DNA of 64,000 nt, from positions 48,780 through 112,779 of the forward strand of contig NZ_LQPH01000125.1 in NCBI RefSeq assembly GCF_002102255.1. Reading direction: 5' to 3'. The DNA is from Mycobacterium nebraskense (GTDB taxonomy: Bacteria; Actinomycetota; Actinomycetes; Mycobacteriales; Mycobacteriaceae). Positions 16,987 through 26,631 of the stretch are shown here, one piece after another. The position numbers and the translations under genes are program-made. Position 1 is the stretch's first letter; each line of letters begins with the position of its first letter. The notes beneath the pieces were generated by a model. The model ran no database searches. It was not told the origin of the DNA and saw only the letters and a program-made list of their open reading frames with translations.

Positions 16987-17313
16987 ATGAACCCATCACC
17001 GCTGCCGGCGACACCCACTGAGGCGCCACCACATCTCTGCCACGCTCGCGGCTGCGACACTGAGATTGAACCGCGGTTATTCATGTGTCCGGCCCATTGG
17101 GCTCAAGTACCACCTGTGCTTCGTTAGTCGATCAAGTCGACCTATCGGCCAGGCCAGGAACTCGACAAACAGCCCAGTGAGCAGTACCTGGCATTCGCGG
17201 CCGCCGCGATCGCCGAGGTAGCGCACAAAGAAGAACGGCAGCGGCAGCGAGGCCGCCGCGCACCTTCCAAACCGGTGCAGCTGGCCCTGTTCGACGTCGC
17301 ACCCAGACGATGA
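16987..17313 (+). pseudogene. Zinc-finger-like small protein gene interrupted by an in-frame amber codon
   Basis: ATG at 16987 opens a frame with a Cys/His motif (HLCHARGCDTEI then FMCPAHW) ending at TAG 17125-17127 after 46 residues. The same frame continues without a break for 61 more codons to TGA 17311-17313 (TYRPGQELDKQPSEQYL and later VQLALFDVAPRR). Proteins with this joined layout, a C/H motif followed by a TYRPGQ segment, are known from mycobacteriophages and plasmids. A single CAG to TAG change explains the break. It may be a pseudogene, a sequencing error, or a readthrough gene; the C-terminal half shows no decay. Confidence 0.7.
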
Positions 17314-17355
17314 AAATTATTTTTGAAGATTGCAGCGCAAGGAGATTAGGGCAGG

Positions 17356-17682
17356 ATGCGCGAAGGCGATGGCGACCCGCCACGGTATTTCGTGGCGCTG
17401 AGCTCGGGAACCGGGTACCTCACTGACCATACCGGTCTTGTCGAGACGCTTCAGCGACAGAGCGAGTTTGATTGGTACGTGGCCGAAGACGTGCCCATGG
17501 TCCCCACTATATGGATAAGCGTGGGCGACAGTGAGTTTCGGCAGCTCCGGATGACACGGAGACACGTCGGCGGCTCCCGAACCTGCATCGAAGAGCAATG
17601 GACGCTAATCGACACACGTACCGGGCAAGTGGTTGAACGGCTCACCACTTCCTACGCCGAACCCGAGCCGGGGTGGGCCTAG
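17356..17682 (+). CDS. Hypothetical protein, 108 aa
   Basis: ATG at 17356 follows GGAG and GGCAGG. The soluble product is rich in beta-forming residues (YFVALSSGTGYL, MVPTIWISVGD, EQWTLIDTRTGQVV). No Cys motif, signal or membrane helix. Not recognised. It stands alone on the plus strand between the interrupted zinc-finger gene and the next hypothetical gene. Confidence 0.6.
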   Translation: MREGDGDPPRYFVALSSGTGYLTDHTGLVETLQRQSEFDWYVAEDVPMVPTIWISVGDSEFRQLRMTRRHVGGSRTCIEEQWTLIDTRTGQVVERLTTSYAEPEPGWA

Positions 17683-17781
17683 GAGCAGCACCGCTTGGCG
17701 ATTCTGAACTAGTTGGTGGTTACGACATGTCCTATGCCGCTGAGAGAATGCCGCAAAGATAAGAATCGAACTGGGGTGGCG

Positions 17782-18303
17782 ATGAGCATTGAAGATGACA
17801 CGTTGGGGCCGGCCGATGTCACGTTCAGTGACGGTCAAACGGAGCGGTACGCGGCCGTTGAGCTACTCAATGATGGGGTTCTCAAAACCACGCAGCGCGC
17901 CGCGTTCGAGCACCCGGAGTTCGGTACCGGAATCGGCGAAACACAGGTGCGTTACCACGCGCCACACACGTGGCGCTATGTAGAGCTCGTGGCCATCGAG
18001 AACGGCACCTTGTGGGTCAGCGACGCCGACTGGGAGAGCGAAGAAGCCGCCAAATGGGAACAGCTCGCAGGGTGCGTCTCGGTCGAAAACGCGTACCAGG
18101 TGATCGCCGACTATTTGCTAAAGCACTACGCCAAGTACTACGGAGCGCACGCCCTGGAGAGTGCCCGGACGACCTTCAACCTTGAGCCCAATGAATCACG
18201 GGCGTCAAAAGAGGTCAGGAACGATGAGGGCGAGCCCCGGCGGCTGGCCTTCCGCTGGGCAAGCACCCCGAGGGCGACGGGGCCTTTTAGCCCTTTTATG
18301 TGA
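17782..18303 (+). CDS. Hypothetical protein, 173 aa
   Basis: ATG at 17782 follows GGGGTGG closely; the frame extends upstream to 17713 but without a site. The product is acidic, with aromatic-rich stretches (HTWRYVELVAIENGTLWVSDADW) and a helical segment (YQVIADYLLKHYAKYYG). No family recognised. Confidence 0.6.
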   Translation: MSIEDDTLGPADVTFSDGQTERYAAVELLNDGVLKTTQRAAFEHPEFGTGIGETQVRYHAPHTWRYVELVAIENGTLWVSDADWESEEAAKWEQLAGCVSVENAYQVIADYLLKHYAKYYGAHALESARTTFNLEPNESRASKEVRNDEGEPRRLAFRWASTPRATGPFSPFM

Positions 18304-18370
18304 AAGACGGGGGCGCACCAAATTGGGCTGAGCGTCGCGCACGGCCGTGGTGTCTCGGTATGGTTTTCCC

Positions 18371-18958
18371 ATGTCGTTGCTTGCGACGTCGCCGATGATT
18401 TCGGATGTCTGGGTGGCTCAACGGCTGCCTGACTTGCCACCGGCCCGTGAGTTTCTGATGTCAGCCGGGTTCGGCGGGGCTGCGGCCCTGCTGGCAGCCC
18501 TCGTGTTGGCCGCCGTCGCACTGTTTGCGGTCGGGCGGGCCACCAAGCGCTACCAGCAAATTCGTGATGCCGAACGCGACAATGCGACAGTCCAGCAGTG
18601 CTGGCAGCGGCTGGTGTGGATAGTGGAAACCGCCGGTGTAGAACCGGCCGACAACCAACGCGCCACCGTGGGATTGGGGCCAGAATTAGCTCTCGAACTG
18701 CTGCGGGGTTTGTTGCGCGACGCTGAGGATCTGCGCGCCGACACCCTCGCCGAGGCGGTCACGGTCTATCTGAACGAATTCTCGCGGCTCTTGGCCCACC
18801 AGGGCAGCGTGCCCTCAGAACCGTCCGCTACAGCCCCGGCCGACCAGCGGCCACGAGGAAATCAGCCCGCGGCCGAACCGGCACAGACTAATGGCGCACC
18901 GCCCGAGACCCCCAGCAAAGTGGCGGTCGCCAGCGATCGCCGCCGTCAGCGCCGATGA
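18371..18958 (+). CDS. Membrane-anchored protein, 195 aa
   Basis: The start is uncertain (ATGs at 18347, 18371 and 18395, none with a strong ribosome site). A strong helix lies near residues 28-55 (GFGGAAALLAALVLAAVALFAVG), followed by a helical cytoplasmic part and a P/A-rich tail. The stop overlaps the start of the coiled-coil gene by 4 bp, so the two products may form one structure. Confidence 0.6.
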   Translation: MSLLATSPMISDVWVAQRLPDLPPAREFLMSAGFGGAAALLAALVLAAVALFAVGRATKRYQQIRDAERDNATVQQCWQRLVWIVETAGVEPADNQRATVGLGPELALELLRGLLRDAEDLRADTLAEAVTVYLNEFSRLLAHQGSVPSEPSATAPADQRPRGNQPAAEPAQTNGAPPETPSKVAVASDRRRQRR

Positions 18959-20322
18959 CACACCTGCGGCAGCACATCGAGGAACTCGACGTCGATCGCT
19001 GGGCGCCGATCACCAAACGGGCCGCCACCGCCGCGGTCGATGCTGCGCAGCGGCACGGCAAAGCCTCGCCTGCAGAGGTAGCCGCGGCGGCCGCGATGAG
19101 TGAATCTGAGCTCATCGAGCACCGCAACCGCGAAGGCCCAGCACCGCAACATCTTTCACCGGTGATGCGGCTTGTCGAGGCCGATCATCGTCGCGCGGTA
19201 GCCGAGCATCAGACGCGCCAGGCCCAGCAGCTCCAACGCGACGCGGAAGCGGCCGCACAGATAGCTCGCAGCGAGGCCGCGGAGTCCGCCCGGGCGGCCG
19301 CCGAGGCCCGCGAACAGGCGCGCAGAGCAGACACCGCGGCCGCGAGTAAGGCCGCCCAACACGCCGCCGAACTTCGCAGCGCCCAACAGACTTTGGACGA
19401 GCTGCGCGCCGAGCTCGAACAGGTACGCGCCGACGCCGCCACCGAGCAGACCACGGCCGCCGAGCAGCTGCGCGCCGCCAATGAGCGGGCCGAAGAACGA
19501 GCTGCAGAGCGCCGCGAGGAACGCGCAGCCGCTCAGCAAGCCCTCGAAGAGGTCCGAGCCGAGCTCGAAAGGGTACGCGCCGACGCCGGCGCCGAAGTAG
19601 CAGCCGCCCAGGAGCAGGCGCGTGCCGCACAGGAACGCGCCGAACAACGCAGCGCCGAGCGGGCCGCCGAGCGCGGTGCAGCGCACCAAGCCCTAGAAGA
19701 GTTGCGCGGCGAGCTCGAAGAGGTCCGCGCTCGCTCGGCGGCCGAGGTCGCGGCCGTGCAGGGCCGCGCCGATGGCGAGGTTGCCACGGTGCGCGCTGCA
19801 CTGGCACGGGCCCGGGCAGAAGCTGACGACGCTGTGACGGCTCTACATGCGGCTCAAGCAGAGGCCGCGCAGGCACGCGCAGAAGCCGAGCAGGCCCGCC
19901 TGGCCGGCGCGGGCGCCCCGGATCTGCTCAGTGTTCCTATTCCCGCCCCGGAAGTGCGGGCGCATACCGGCCCGATCGAAGACGCGCTCTCGGCGGTCGC
20001 TGCCCTTGACCAGGTACTGGAAGCCGGCATGATCAGCGACGGTCAGCCGGTCGACGGTGAGGCTGTCCGCGCCCTGGTGGCGACGGTGCAGCGGCAAGCC
20101 GCCGATCTGTCTGAGCAGTTACACGCCTTGTCGGCCCGGTACAGCGATGGTTGGCAAGCCCACGCCGCGCACACCTACGTGGGCGCGGCTACCCAGGCAT
20201 ACGGCGGCCTGCTGGCCCGAATCGCCTCGGCGACACAGCGGCTGGGCCAGCAAGATCCGACCGGTGACGCGGTGGCTGAGGTGGTGACGGCGATGCTCGA
20301 CGCTCATCCTTGGCGGCGTTGA
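18955..20322 (+). CDS. Long Ala/Glu/Arg coiled-coil protein, 455 aa
   Basis: ATG at 18955 overlaps the previous stop (ATGA). Residues ~70-330 form a continuous coiled coil with three related units of about 60 residues, each starting LDELRAELEQVRADA, LEEVRAELERVRADA or LEELRGELEEVRARS. The flanking N- and C-terminal parts are globular and helical (C-terminus LLARIASATQRLG). Plasmid coiled-coil proteins such as KfrA aid segregation, but no KfrA DNA-binding domain is evident. The membrane partner upstream suggests a tethered scaffold. Expansion of the repeat by duplication is likely. Confidence 0.7.
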   Translation: MTHLRQHIEELDVDRWAPITKRAATAAVDAAQRHGKASPAEVAAAAAMSESELIEHRNREGPAPQHLSPVMRLVEADHRRAVAEHQTRQAQQLQRDAEAAAQIARSEAAESARAAAEAREQARRADTAAASKAAQHAAELRSAQQTLDELRAELEQVRADAATEQTTAAEQLRAANERAEERAAERREERAAAQQALEEVRAELERVRADAGAEVAAAQEQARAAQERAEQRSAERAAERGAAHQALEELRGELEEVRARSAAEVAAVQGRADGEVATVRAALARARAEADDAVTALHAAQAEAAQARAEAEQARLAGAGAPDLLSVPIPAPEVRAHTGPIEDALSAVAALDQVLEAGMISDGQPVDGEAVRALVATVQRQAADLSEQLHALSARYSDGWQAHAAHTYVGAATQAYGGLLARIASATQRLGQQDPTGDAVAEVVTAMLDAHPWRR

Positions 20323-20362
20323 GACCGACCGGACGCCAGATGGCGAATTTCGCCACCAAAAC

Positions 20363-20656
20363 CTACACGGGTGGGACGGCACGCAGCAGCTGATCTAGAT
20401 GCGGTGCGGCGACGCTGTGCTGGTAGGCGCTAAGGCAGTCAGTGAGTTCAGCTTTGAGGTCGGCGGGCAAGGGCACGGCGTGCTGCACTAGCGCGCGCAA
20501 GACAGTGGTAATGGCGCGGTAGGAGTCACCTGCACCGAGCACGGCGTAAAGCTGGGCACTTTCGGCGGCGGAAAGAGACGGGCTGGTGACGTCGACCAGC
20601 TTCCACGCCAAATCGGCTTCGGCCCAGGTGTCCACATGGTTATTGTCGCGGGACAT
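20363..20656 (-). CDS. Hypothetical protein, 97 aa
   Basis: ATG at 20656 begins MSRDNNHVDTWAEADLAWKLVD. The product is helical and soluble (LSAAESAQLYAVLGAG, ITTVLRALVQHAVPLP). It lies 83 bp downstream of the relaxase stop on the same strand and may be the last gene of its transcript. Family not recognised. Confidence 0.62.
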   Translation of the reverse strand: MSRDNNHVDTWAEADLAWKLVDVTSPSLSAAESAQLYAVLGAGDSYRAITTVLRALVQHAVPLPADLKAELTDCLSAYQHSVAAPHLDQLLRAVPPV

Positions 20657-20739
20657 CGATGAAAGCGCTGCCCGACGCGAGACGGTGGTCTGGGCCCGTG
20701 CCGGGAAAAATTACACTGCTGCACCCACACGGTGGGCGG

Positions 20740-23700
20740 TTAGAGTTCGAGGCCGTTGCCGCGGTCTTGGTCGCGGCCGCGTGCGCGGTCGCGGGCAGCG
20801 ATGGCATCCAATCGTGCTGTGCTGGTGGCGATGTCGGCCAGCTGGCCGAGAACCTGGTCGCGTTGGCGCAACAGTTGCTCGGCGCGGCTGCGCTCGGTGC
20901 TGGGCGTGTTGGTGGCGGCCACGTGGTGGGCGGCGCGGTCGATGGCGGTGCGGGTCTGGCGATACTCGGGGTCGGGGACGCCGAGTTGCTGGGCGTGCGG
21001 CAGGTCGTTGGCCAAGACGGTGAGCAGCGTGTGGTCGGGTTGCTGTTCGCCGGGGGTGGCGATGAGCAGGAGTTTGGTGTTGGTGGCGGCGGCGCTGTGG
21101 GCGAGCCAGCGCAGCTGATCGGCGGTGAGGGCATGGTCGTCGTCGACGATGAGCAGGCTGCCCAGCGGTAAGGTGCGGTGCTTGCTGGTGACATCGTCGC
21201 GGTAGGCGTCGATGGTGGTGGTCGCGTCGGCGTAGGTGCGCTCGGCGGACTCGGTGTCGGTCACTGCGATGGCGGGCTTGTTGTGGTGGTGGGCGGTGGC
21301 GGCCAGGGCGGCCAGTGCGGCGGTTTTGTCGGCGCCCGGGTGCACGTGGAGCAGTTGGACGCTGTGGATGTTGGTGGTGATGGCGGTGACTGCGCGACGG
21401 TGCTTATCGTCGAGGGCTTCAAGGGCTGCCGGCGGGGGGCTGTACATCGCGGCGGGGCTGGCCGCGCTGGCGGCGGCAAGGAAGTCGACTTCGGCGTGGA
21501 GTTGGTCTAGGTCGGCGCCCAGATCGTAGGTGTGGGCGGGGGTTTGGGCCAGGGCACGGGCCGCGGCGGCTTCGGCGCGGGCGAGTTGGTCGTCGAGGGC
21601 GCGGGCCTGGCGGCGGGCGGCATTGAGGGTTTCGGTGTCGGCGCGCAGTGCGTAGGCGCGCCGGTCGTGCAGGTGTTGTTCGGTGACGATGCCGGCCGCG
21701 CCGCCGACGGTGGCGATGAGTTCGGCGCGGGCCTCATCGAGGCGGGCGCGGGCGGTGCGCACGGCGGTGTCGACCCGCTCGGTTTGTGCGCTGGCTTGGT
21801 TGTGGTGCTGCTGGTAGCGGTCGGCGGCGTCGTGTTCGCCGCGTTCGGTGGCCGCGGTGATCGCGGCCTCGAGCTGGGTGAGGAGTTGGCGGTGTAGCTC
21901 GGCGGTGTCTTCGGCGTGCACCCAGCGGGTGTGCGCGGCGGCTAGGGCCTGCTGGTAGGGGCGTTGGTCGACGAGCTGTTGGTGCAGTTGGGTGAGCTCG
22001 GCGGCGGCTGCGCGTTCGGCGGGCCCGCCGCCGCCGGTGAGGATGGCGTCGGCGAGCTGTTGTGCGTGCTGGTGGGCGGCGTCACGGTGGGCCCGCAGGC
22101 CGGGGATGTCGATGTCGTCGACGCGGGCGGGTGTGGCGGGCCGGGTGGTGGGCAGGTCGGCGATGTCGAGGCCGGCGAGGTCGTCTTCGACAAAGCCGTA
22201 GGGGTAGTCGTAGGGGTCGGGCGGGGGCTCGTGCAGATCGGCCTCGCTGATGAGGTGCTCGTTGAGGTCGAATTGTTGTTGGCCGGTGGGTGTTTCGGCT
22301 TGTTCGGCGGGGTGGGGGACGTCGGAGTCGATGGTGGCGGCGTGGTGGGCGAGCAGCTCGACGCGGTAGGTGAGCAGGCGGGCGTACTCGTCGGGGCGGA
22401 TGGTTTGGGTGGCCGAGATGTCGTGGAGGTGTTCGGCGGCCGCGGCGAGCAGATCGTGCGGGGGCCAATCGGCGGCGGTGACCGCGGCGACCAGCCCGGG
22501 CCAGGCGGGATCGGTGATGACGGCCTCGGCGATGCGGGTACCTAGGAAGTGGTGCAAGTCGGCGGTCCAGGCGGGCCGCAGCTTGGTGTCGGTGCCTTCC
22601 AGTGAGGGGGGTGCCAGCGTACCGGCCAGTCGCCACCACAGGGCCGCGGCGGGCATTTCGGCGGGCAGGGGCCCATGTTGGGCCACGGCGTCGTGCAGCA
22701 GGGCGGCGACGTCGGCGCCGGCGCGGGCGGCGCCGTCAAGGTGGGTGGCCAGCCGCGGCCAGAACGGGTCGTCGGCGATGTGGGGGTCGAGGGTGGCGGT
22801 GAGTTGGCGCCAGCGGGTGGTGTCGGCGCCGGCGCGGGTGAGGGCGTCGTCGAGGCGGGTGTGGATGGCTTGTTGGACGATGGCTGAGCGGGTGGCGTTT
22901 TGGTGGGGTCCGGTGATGCGGGTGTCGGCTGGGTCGACGTTGTGGGCGGCGCGGAAGACGGCGATTTCGGCGAGCAGGTTGCGGTGGTCGTCGAGCAGGG
23001 GGCGCGCCCATGCCGGTGCGGTGGCGGCATCCCAGCCGCGGGCGGTGGTGCGAATGTTTTCGGCGAGTTCGCCGACGAGTTGAGCGCGTTGCTGCAGGCA
23101 GGTCGCCCACGTTGGATCGGCGGCCAGGACGTCGGGGATGGCGGGTAGCCAGCGCAGCGGGCCGAGGTCTGCGGCGGTGTTGCCGATGGGGGCGGGCAGG
23201 CGCCAGTCGAGTACGGCGGCGGGGTCGTGCGCGTCGCCGAGCTGGGTGGCCGCGGCGTCGTGTAGGGCGGCGATGGGGTCGTGTCCTTCGATGGCCAGCA
23301 GGGCGAGGTGGCGGCGCAGGACGGGCCATGCTTGGGCTTCGGTCACCTGGTGGGGAAGCGCGGCGGCGGTGGTGTCGATGCGGGCCATGACGGCAGGGCC
23401 GGCGTGGTGTTCGGCGCCGGCGGTCAGGGCGTCGGTGTACATGTCGGCGACGCGGTGCAGCCGGTTGAAGGGGTCGATGTGGGCGGCGGCGGCGCTGTGG
23501 GCCGATAGTTGGGCTCCGTCGCGGGCCAGGATCGCGGAAAGAATGTCGACGGCGGTGGGGGGGTGGGTGGCTTTGGGCGCCAGGATGCGGTGCGGGTCGG
23601 CTTCGGCGGTGGAACCGTAGCAGTGGTTTTCGGTGCGGCCGCGGGTTAAGGCCACGTAGAGCTGTTGGCGGGTGAGGCGGTCGGAAAGGACGGTGTGGCA

Positions 23701-26631
23701 GGTGCCTTCGATGTCGCGGCGCCCGGCGGTCATACCTTGGGCGGCGTTGATGGTGCTGGCGTAGCCCAAGGTGGTGTGGGTGCCCACATAGCGGGCGGGC
23801 AGTCGGACCGGGGTGGCTCGCCCACGCAACGGAACAACGGTCAGCGAGCCGTCTTCGTGGACGGTGCGGATGATCCAGCGGTGCCCGTTTTTGACCCATT
23901 TGCCGCGTTGTGCGGTGCGCAGCCAGCGGGCGTTTTTGCGGGTGGCGATCCAGTCGCCGGCTGAGGCGGTCAGTCCGTCGGCCAGGGTGACGGTCGTGGC
24001 GTCTGCGGGGCTGGTGGGTTGGCTGGTTGTCTGGGCTAAGCGGTCGAGGCGGGCGCGTTCGTTGAGTTCGGCGACGAGCTCGTTGGTGGGGGCTAACAGG
24101 ATCGAGTCGCGGCCGGCGGCGATGTCGGCCGACCAGGCTCGGTAGGCCATGTCGGCGGCGGTGGCATCGGCGCCGACATGGACGCGGTGGTGATCGATGT
24201 AGAAGCCGATGCCGGCGGGGTCGCCGGCGCGGATGGCCAGGCTGGCGGCGGCTTCGGCTTGCCCGGTCTCGGGGTGAGTGAAGCGCACGACGGTGCTCAG
24301 AGTGACGGTCTCGTAGCGATCGGCGAGGTCACGCAGGATGCCGCCGGCGGAGATGGAAGCCAGCTGCTGGTCATCACCGATGAGGCGCACACTGGCCCCG
24401 CGTGCCAGGGCGTGGGCGATCACGATGTCGAGATCCAACGTGGAGGCCATACCGGCCTCGTCGATGATCAGCAGGGTGTCAGAGTCGATGGCGGTGAACC
24501 ATTTTCGGGCCGGATCATCGGCGGGTGCGGGTTCGCCGGCGCGGGTTTCGGTGAGCTGGACGAGTTTGGCGATGGTGTCGGTGGGAGCGTTGAGGTCGGT
24601 GTTGAGAACTTCGGCCGCACCGGCGGTGGGGGCCAGCCCGATCACGTTGCCGCCGGCGTTGCGCCAGGCGCCCGCCAGTGCGGCCATCGCGGTGGTTTTC
24701 CCGGTGCCGGCCGGGGCTAGGGCGAGCTGGACGCGGGCCCCCGAAGACGCCATTTCGCGTACCAGCGCCACCTGGCCGGCGTTGAGCTCGACGTCTTGGT
24801 TGGCTTGGTATTCCAGCAGCGCCAACCCGATGCTGGTGTCATCGACGGTGCGGCCATCGCGCAGCCCGGCGGCCGCCAAAATCCGCCGCTCCGCCGACAA
24901 GATGTCCGCGCTGCTATACACCGTGGTGTCGTGGCGGGTGTAGACGCTGGAACCGTCGCGGCGGCGCAGGGCGGCGGGCTCGTTTTTCTCCGCGTCAGCA
25001 TCGGTGGTCAAGGCGACACTGTGCTCGCTTAAAGCGCTCGCCACGAGCCGGTTGACCAGTTCGGGGCCGCCGGGGTGGTTGGCGTAGCGCAGCTCGCGTT
25101 GGGCTTCGGCGCGGACGTGGTTGATCGTCCAGGTGGCCCGGGATTCTGAGACGGTGGCGATGATGGCGGCGGCGTGCTCGTGGACCCATTTGTCGGTGAT
25201 CTCGACCCGTTGGGACACCGCCTGATTCGTGACGTCGGCGACCATGGCGGTCAGGGCGCGCTGGCTGCCCAACACCTCGACGGCCTGCACCCGCCACACG
25301 TGGCGCTGTTCACCCAGCGAGCGCGGTTCGTGCTTGGCTTGGCGGGTTTCCAAGGTGGCCCGTTGAGACAACGCGAGCATCTCGACGACGGTGGGTTCAC
25401 GGCCATGGTCGACCTGGAATTGCTTGGCCAGCTCACCGACACGATGGTCAATGGCCGCGCTTCGCGAGGAGAATTTCTCGATCAAAGCTGTAGCCATGCC
25501 GACGATTTCGCGCACCGGGCGTTTGCCGCGTTTGGCGGGGGTTTCGGCGAAACGCACACCGAGCTTTGCGATGAGCAGCGCTTCGATGCGGGTGTTGTAA
25601 AACTCTGATGCGGCGACGGTGGCGTGGTGCAGTGGGGTGCCGTCTAAGGCCAGCCAGCGCGGCACCCCATCGGGGCCAATGACTTGTACCTTGTTGCTGA
25701 CCGCGGCGTGGGTGTGCAGGTTGGGATCTCCGGCGCGCGAGTCGCGGTGATCGAAGGCCGCCACGATCAATCCGGTGCTGTTGACTTGGGCTACGCCGTG
25801 GGCCCCCATGCGCGCAAAGGCTGCTTGGTCTTCGAGAAATTCCAGGGTTTCGGCCACGGCCTGGCGGTGGCATTCCTCGATCCCTTGGGCGATCGGTGTC
25901 GGCGCGATCGCCCACAGCGCCGAGACGGATTTGACCGGGGTGAAGGTGAGGTCATAGCCGGCCACCGCGGTGGTGGCCGCGCGGGAATTGCTGGCGATAA
26001 ACCCCGACAGTTCTCGTTCATCAGCCGGTGGGCGAGAGTAGGTTTCGGTGAACATTTCACGCGCGAGTGCGGTGCGGATGCGGGCCTTAATGTCGGCGGC
26101 GAGGCTGGCGTGCTCCTCGTTGCCCACGGTGGTGTTGTAGTCGCGGTAGGCCTGGCGCAGCCGGGTCATGAACTGGTTTTTGGTGTTGTTGGTAGCGAAC
26201 GGGCGGCCTAGCCGCACGGCGGCGATCTTGCCCGCCTGGGCGAGGCCAAATCCGGTGAGATGGTGGGTGATTCGGTCGGCGTTGGGGTGGAGTCCTTCAC
26301 CGAAAAGGGCTTTCATTTGGTCTTCGCTGACTTGCGATCCGTGCGGCACCGACCACAGTTGCGCGACCAAGGGGTCTGCGGGGTCGCGGGAGACGGGCTG
26401 GCCGAGTGCGGCCAGCCCGCGGCCCATCCAGGTGCCCGGAGATTCGCCTTTGGCGCTGTAGTACTCGCCCAGGCTGGGACGGCCCCGGTCGGTGGCATCC
26501 GAGGCGGCGACTTGGCGAATCAGATACATGTAGCCATCGCCAGCGGTCAACTTGTGTAAGCCCATCACCGCCGCATCACCACCAATCCACCGTGACATGT
26601 GCTTGAGTGTTACGCGACGCCCGCGCGACAC
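20740..26631 (-). CDS. MobF (TrwC/TraI-type) relaxase-helicase, 1963 aa
   Basis: The N-terminal domain has the TrwC signature LHKLTAGDGYMYLIRQ with catalytic-tyrosine candidates near residues 34 and 36, and the metal-binding motif DPNLHTHAAV near 305-315. A RecD-like helicase follows, with Walker A APAGTGKTT near 645 and Walker B LLIIDEAGMAS near 725. Beyond ~1600 is a second helicase-like region whose motifs are degenerate (HPGADKTAAL, LLIVDDDHAL). MobF relaxases nick oriT, stay bound to the 5' end and unwind the strand for transfer. The true start may be the GTG at 26631, ATG 26598 or ATG 26565; none has a strong ribosome site. Confidence 0.92.
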   Translation of the reverse strand: MSRGRRVTLKHMSRWIGGDAAVMGLHKLTAGDGYMYLIRQVAASDATDRGRPSLGEYYSAKGESPGTWMGRGLAALGQPVSRDPADPLVAQLWSVPHGSQVSEDQMKALFGEGLHPNADRITHHLTGFGLAQAGKIAAVRLGRPFATNNTKNQFMTRLRQAYRDYNTTVGNEEHASLAADIKARIRTALAREMFTETYSRPPADERELSGFIASNSRAATTAVAGYDLTFTPVKSVSALWAIAPTPIAQGIEECHRQAVAETLEFLEDQAAFARMGAHGVAQVNSTGLIVAAFDHRDSRAGDPNLHTHAAVSNKVQVIGPDGVPRWLALDGTPLHHATVAASEFYNTRIEALLIAKLGVRFAETPAKRGKRPVREIVGMATALIEKFSSRSAAIDHRVGELAKQFQVDHGREPTVVEMLALSQRATLETRQAKHEPRSLGEQRHVWRVQAVEVLGSQRALTAMVADVTNQAVSQRVEITDKWVHEHAAAIIATVSESRATWTINHVRAEAQRELRYANHPGGPELVNRLVASALSEHSVALTTDADAEKNEPAALRRRDGSSVYTRHDTTVYSSADILSAERRILAAAGLRDGRTVDDTSIGLALLEYQANQDVELNAGQVALVREMASSGARVQLALAPAGTGKTTAMAALAGAWRNAGGNVIGLAPTAGAAEVLNTDLNAPTDTIAKLVQLTETRAGEPAPADDPARKWFTAIDSDTLLIIDEAGMASTLDLDIVIAHALARGASVRLIGDDQQLASISAGGILRDLADRYETVTLSTVVRFTHPETGQAEAAASLAIRAGDPAGIGFYIDHHRVHVGADATAADMAYRAWSADIAAGRDSILLAPTNELVAELNERARLDRLAQTTSQPTSPADATTVTLADGLTASAGDWIATRKNARWLRTAQRGKWVKNGHRWIIRTVHEDGSLTVVPLRGRATPVRLPARYVGTHTTLGYASTINAAQGMTAGRRDIEGTCHTVLSDRLTRQQLYVALTRGRTENHCYGSTAEADPHRILAPKATHPPTAVDILSAILARDGAQLSAHSAAAAHIDPFNRLHRVADMYTDALTAGAEHHAGPAVMARIDTTAAALPHQVTEAQAWPVLRRHLALLAIEGHDPIAALHDAAATQLGDAHDPAAVLDWRLPAPIGNTAADLGPLRWLPAIPDVLAADPTWATCLQQRAQLVGELAENIRTTARGWDAATAPAWARPLLDDHRNLLAEIAVFRAAHNVDPADTRITGPHQNATRSAIVQQAIHTRLDDALTRAGADTTRWRQLTATLDPHIADDPFWPRLATHLDGAARAGADVAALLHDAVAQHGPLPAEMPAAALWWRLAGTLAPPSLEGTDTKLRPAWTADLHHFLGTRIAEAVITDPAWPGLVAAVTAADWPPHDLLAAAAEHLHDISATQTIRPDEYARLLTYRVELLAHHAATIDSDVPHPAEQAETPTGQQQFDLNEHLISEADLHEPPPDPYDYPYGFVEDDLAGLDIADLPTTRPATPARVDDIDIPGLRAHRDAAHQHAQQLADAILTGGGGPAERAAAAELTQLHQQLVDQRPYQQALAAAHTRWVHAEDTAELHRQLLTQLEAAITAATERGEHDAADRYQQHHNQASAQTERVDTAVRTARARLDEARAELIATVGGAAGIVTEQHLHDRRAYALRADTETLNAARRQARALDDQLARAEAAAARALAQTPAHTYDLGADLDQLHAEVDFLAAASAASPAAMYSPPPAALEALDDKHRRAVTAITTNIHSVQLLHVHPGADKTAALAALAATAHHHNKPAIAVTDTESAERTYADATTTIDAYRDDVTSKHRTLPLGSLLIVDDDHALTADQLRWLAHSAAATNTKLLLIATPGEQQPDHTLLTVLANDLPHAQQLGVPDPEYRQTRTAIDRAAHHVAATNTPSTERSRAEQLLRQRDQVLGQLADIATSTARLDAIAARDRARGRDQDRGNGLEL

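Noticed and set aside
22736..23899. 387-residue Arg/Pro-rich frame inside the relaxase
   Set aside because: Out-of-frame shadow of the relaxase with no recognisable domain.
20740..26631. Long plus-strand frames opposite the relaxase gene (e.g. 21532-21897, 21964-22545, 24338-24943)
   Set aside because: They are antisense shadows produced by GC-rich third positions; the relaxase frame has clear domains and motifs throughout.
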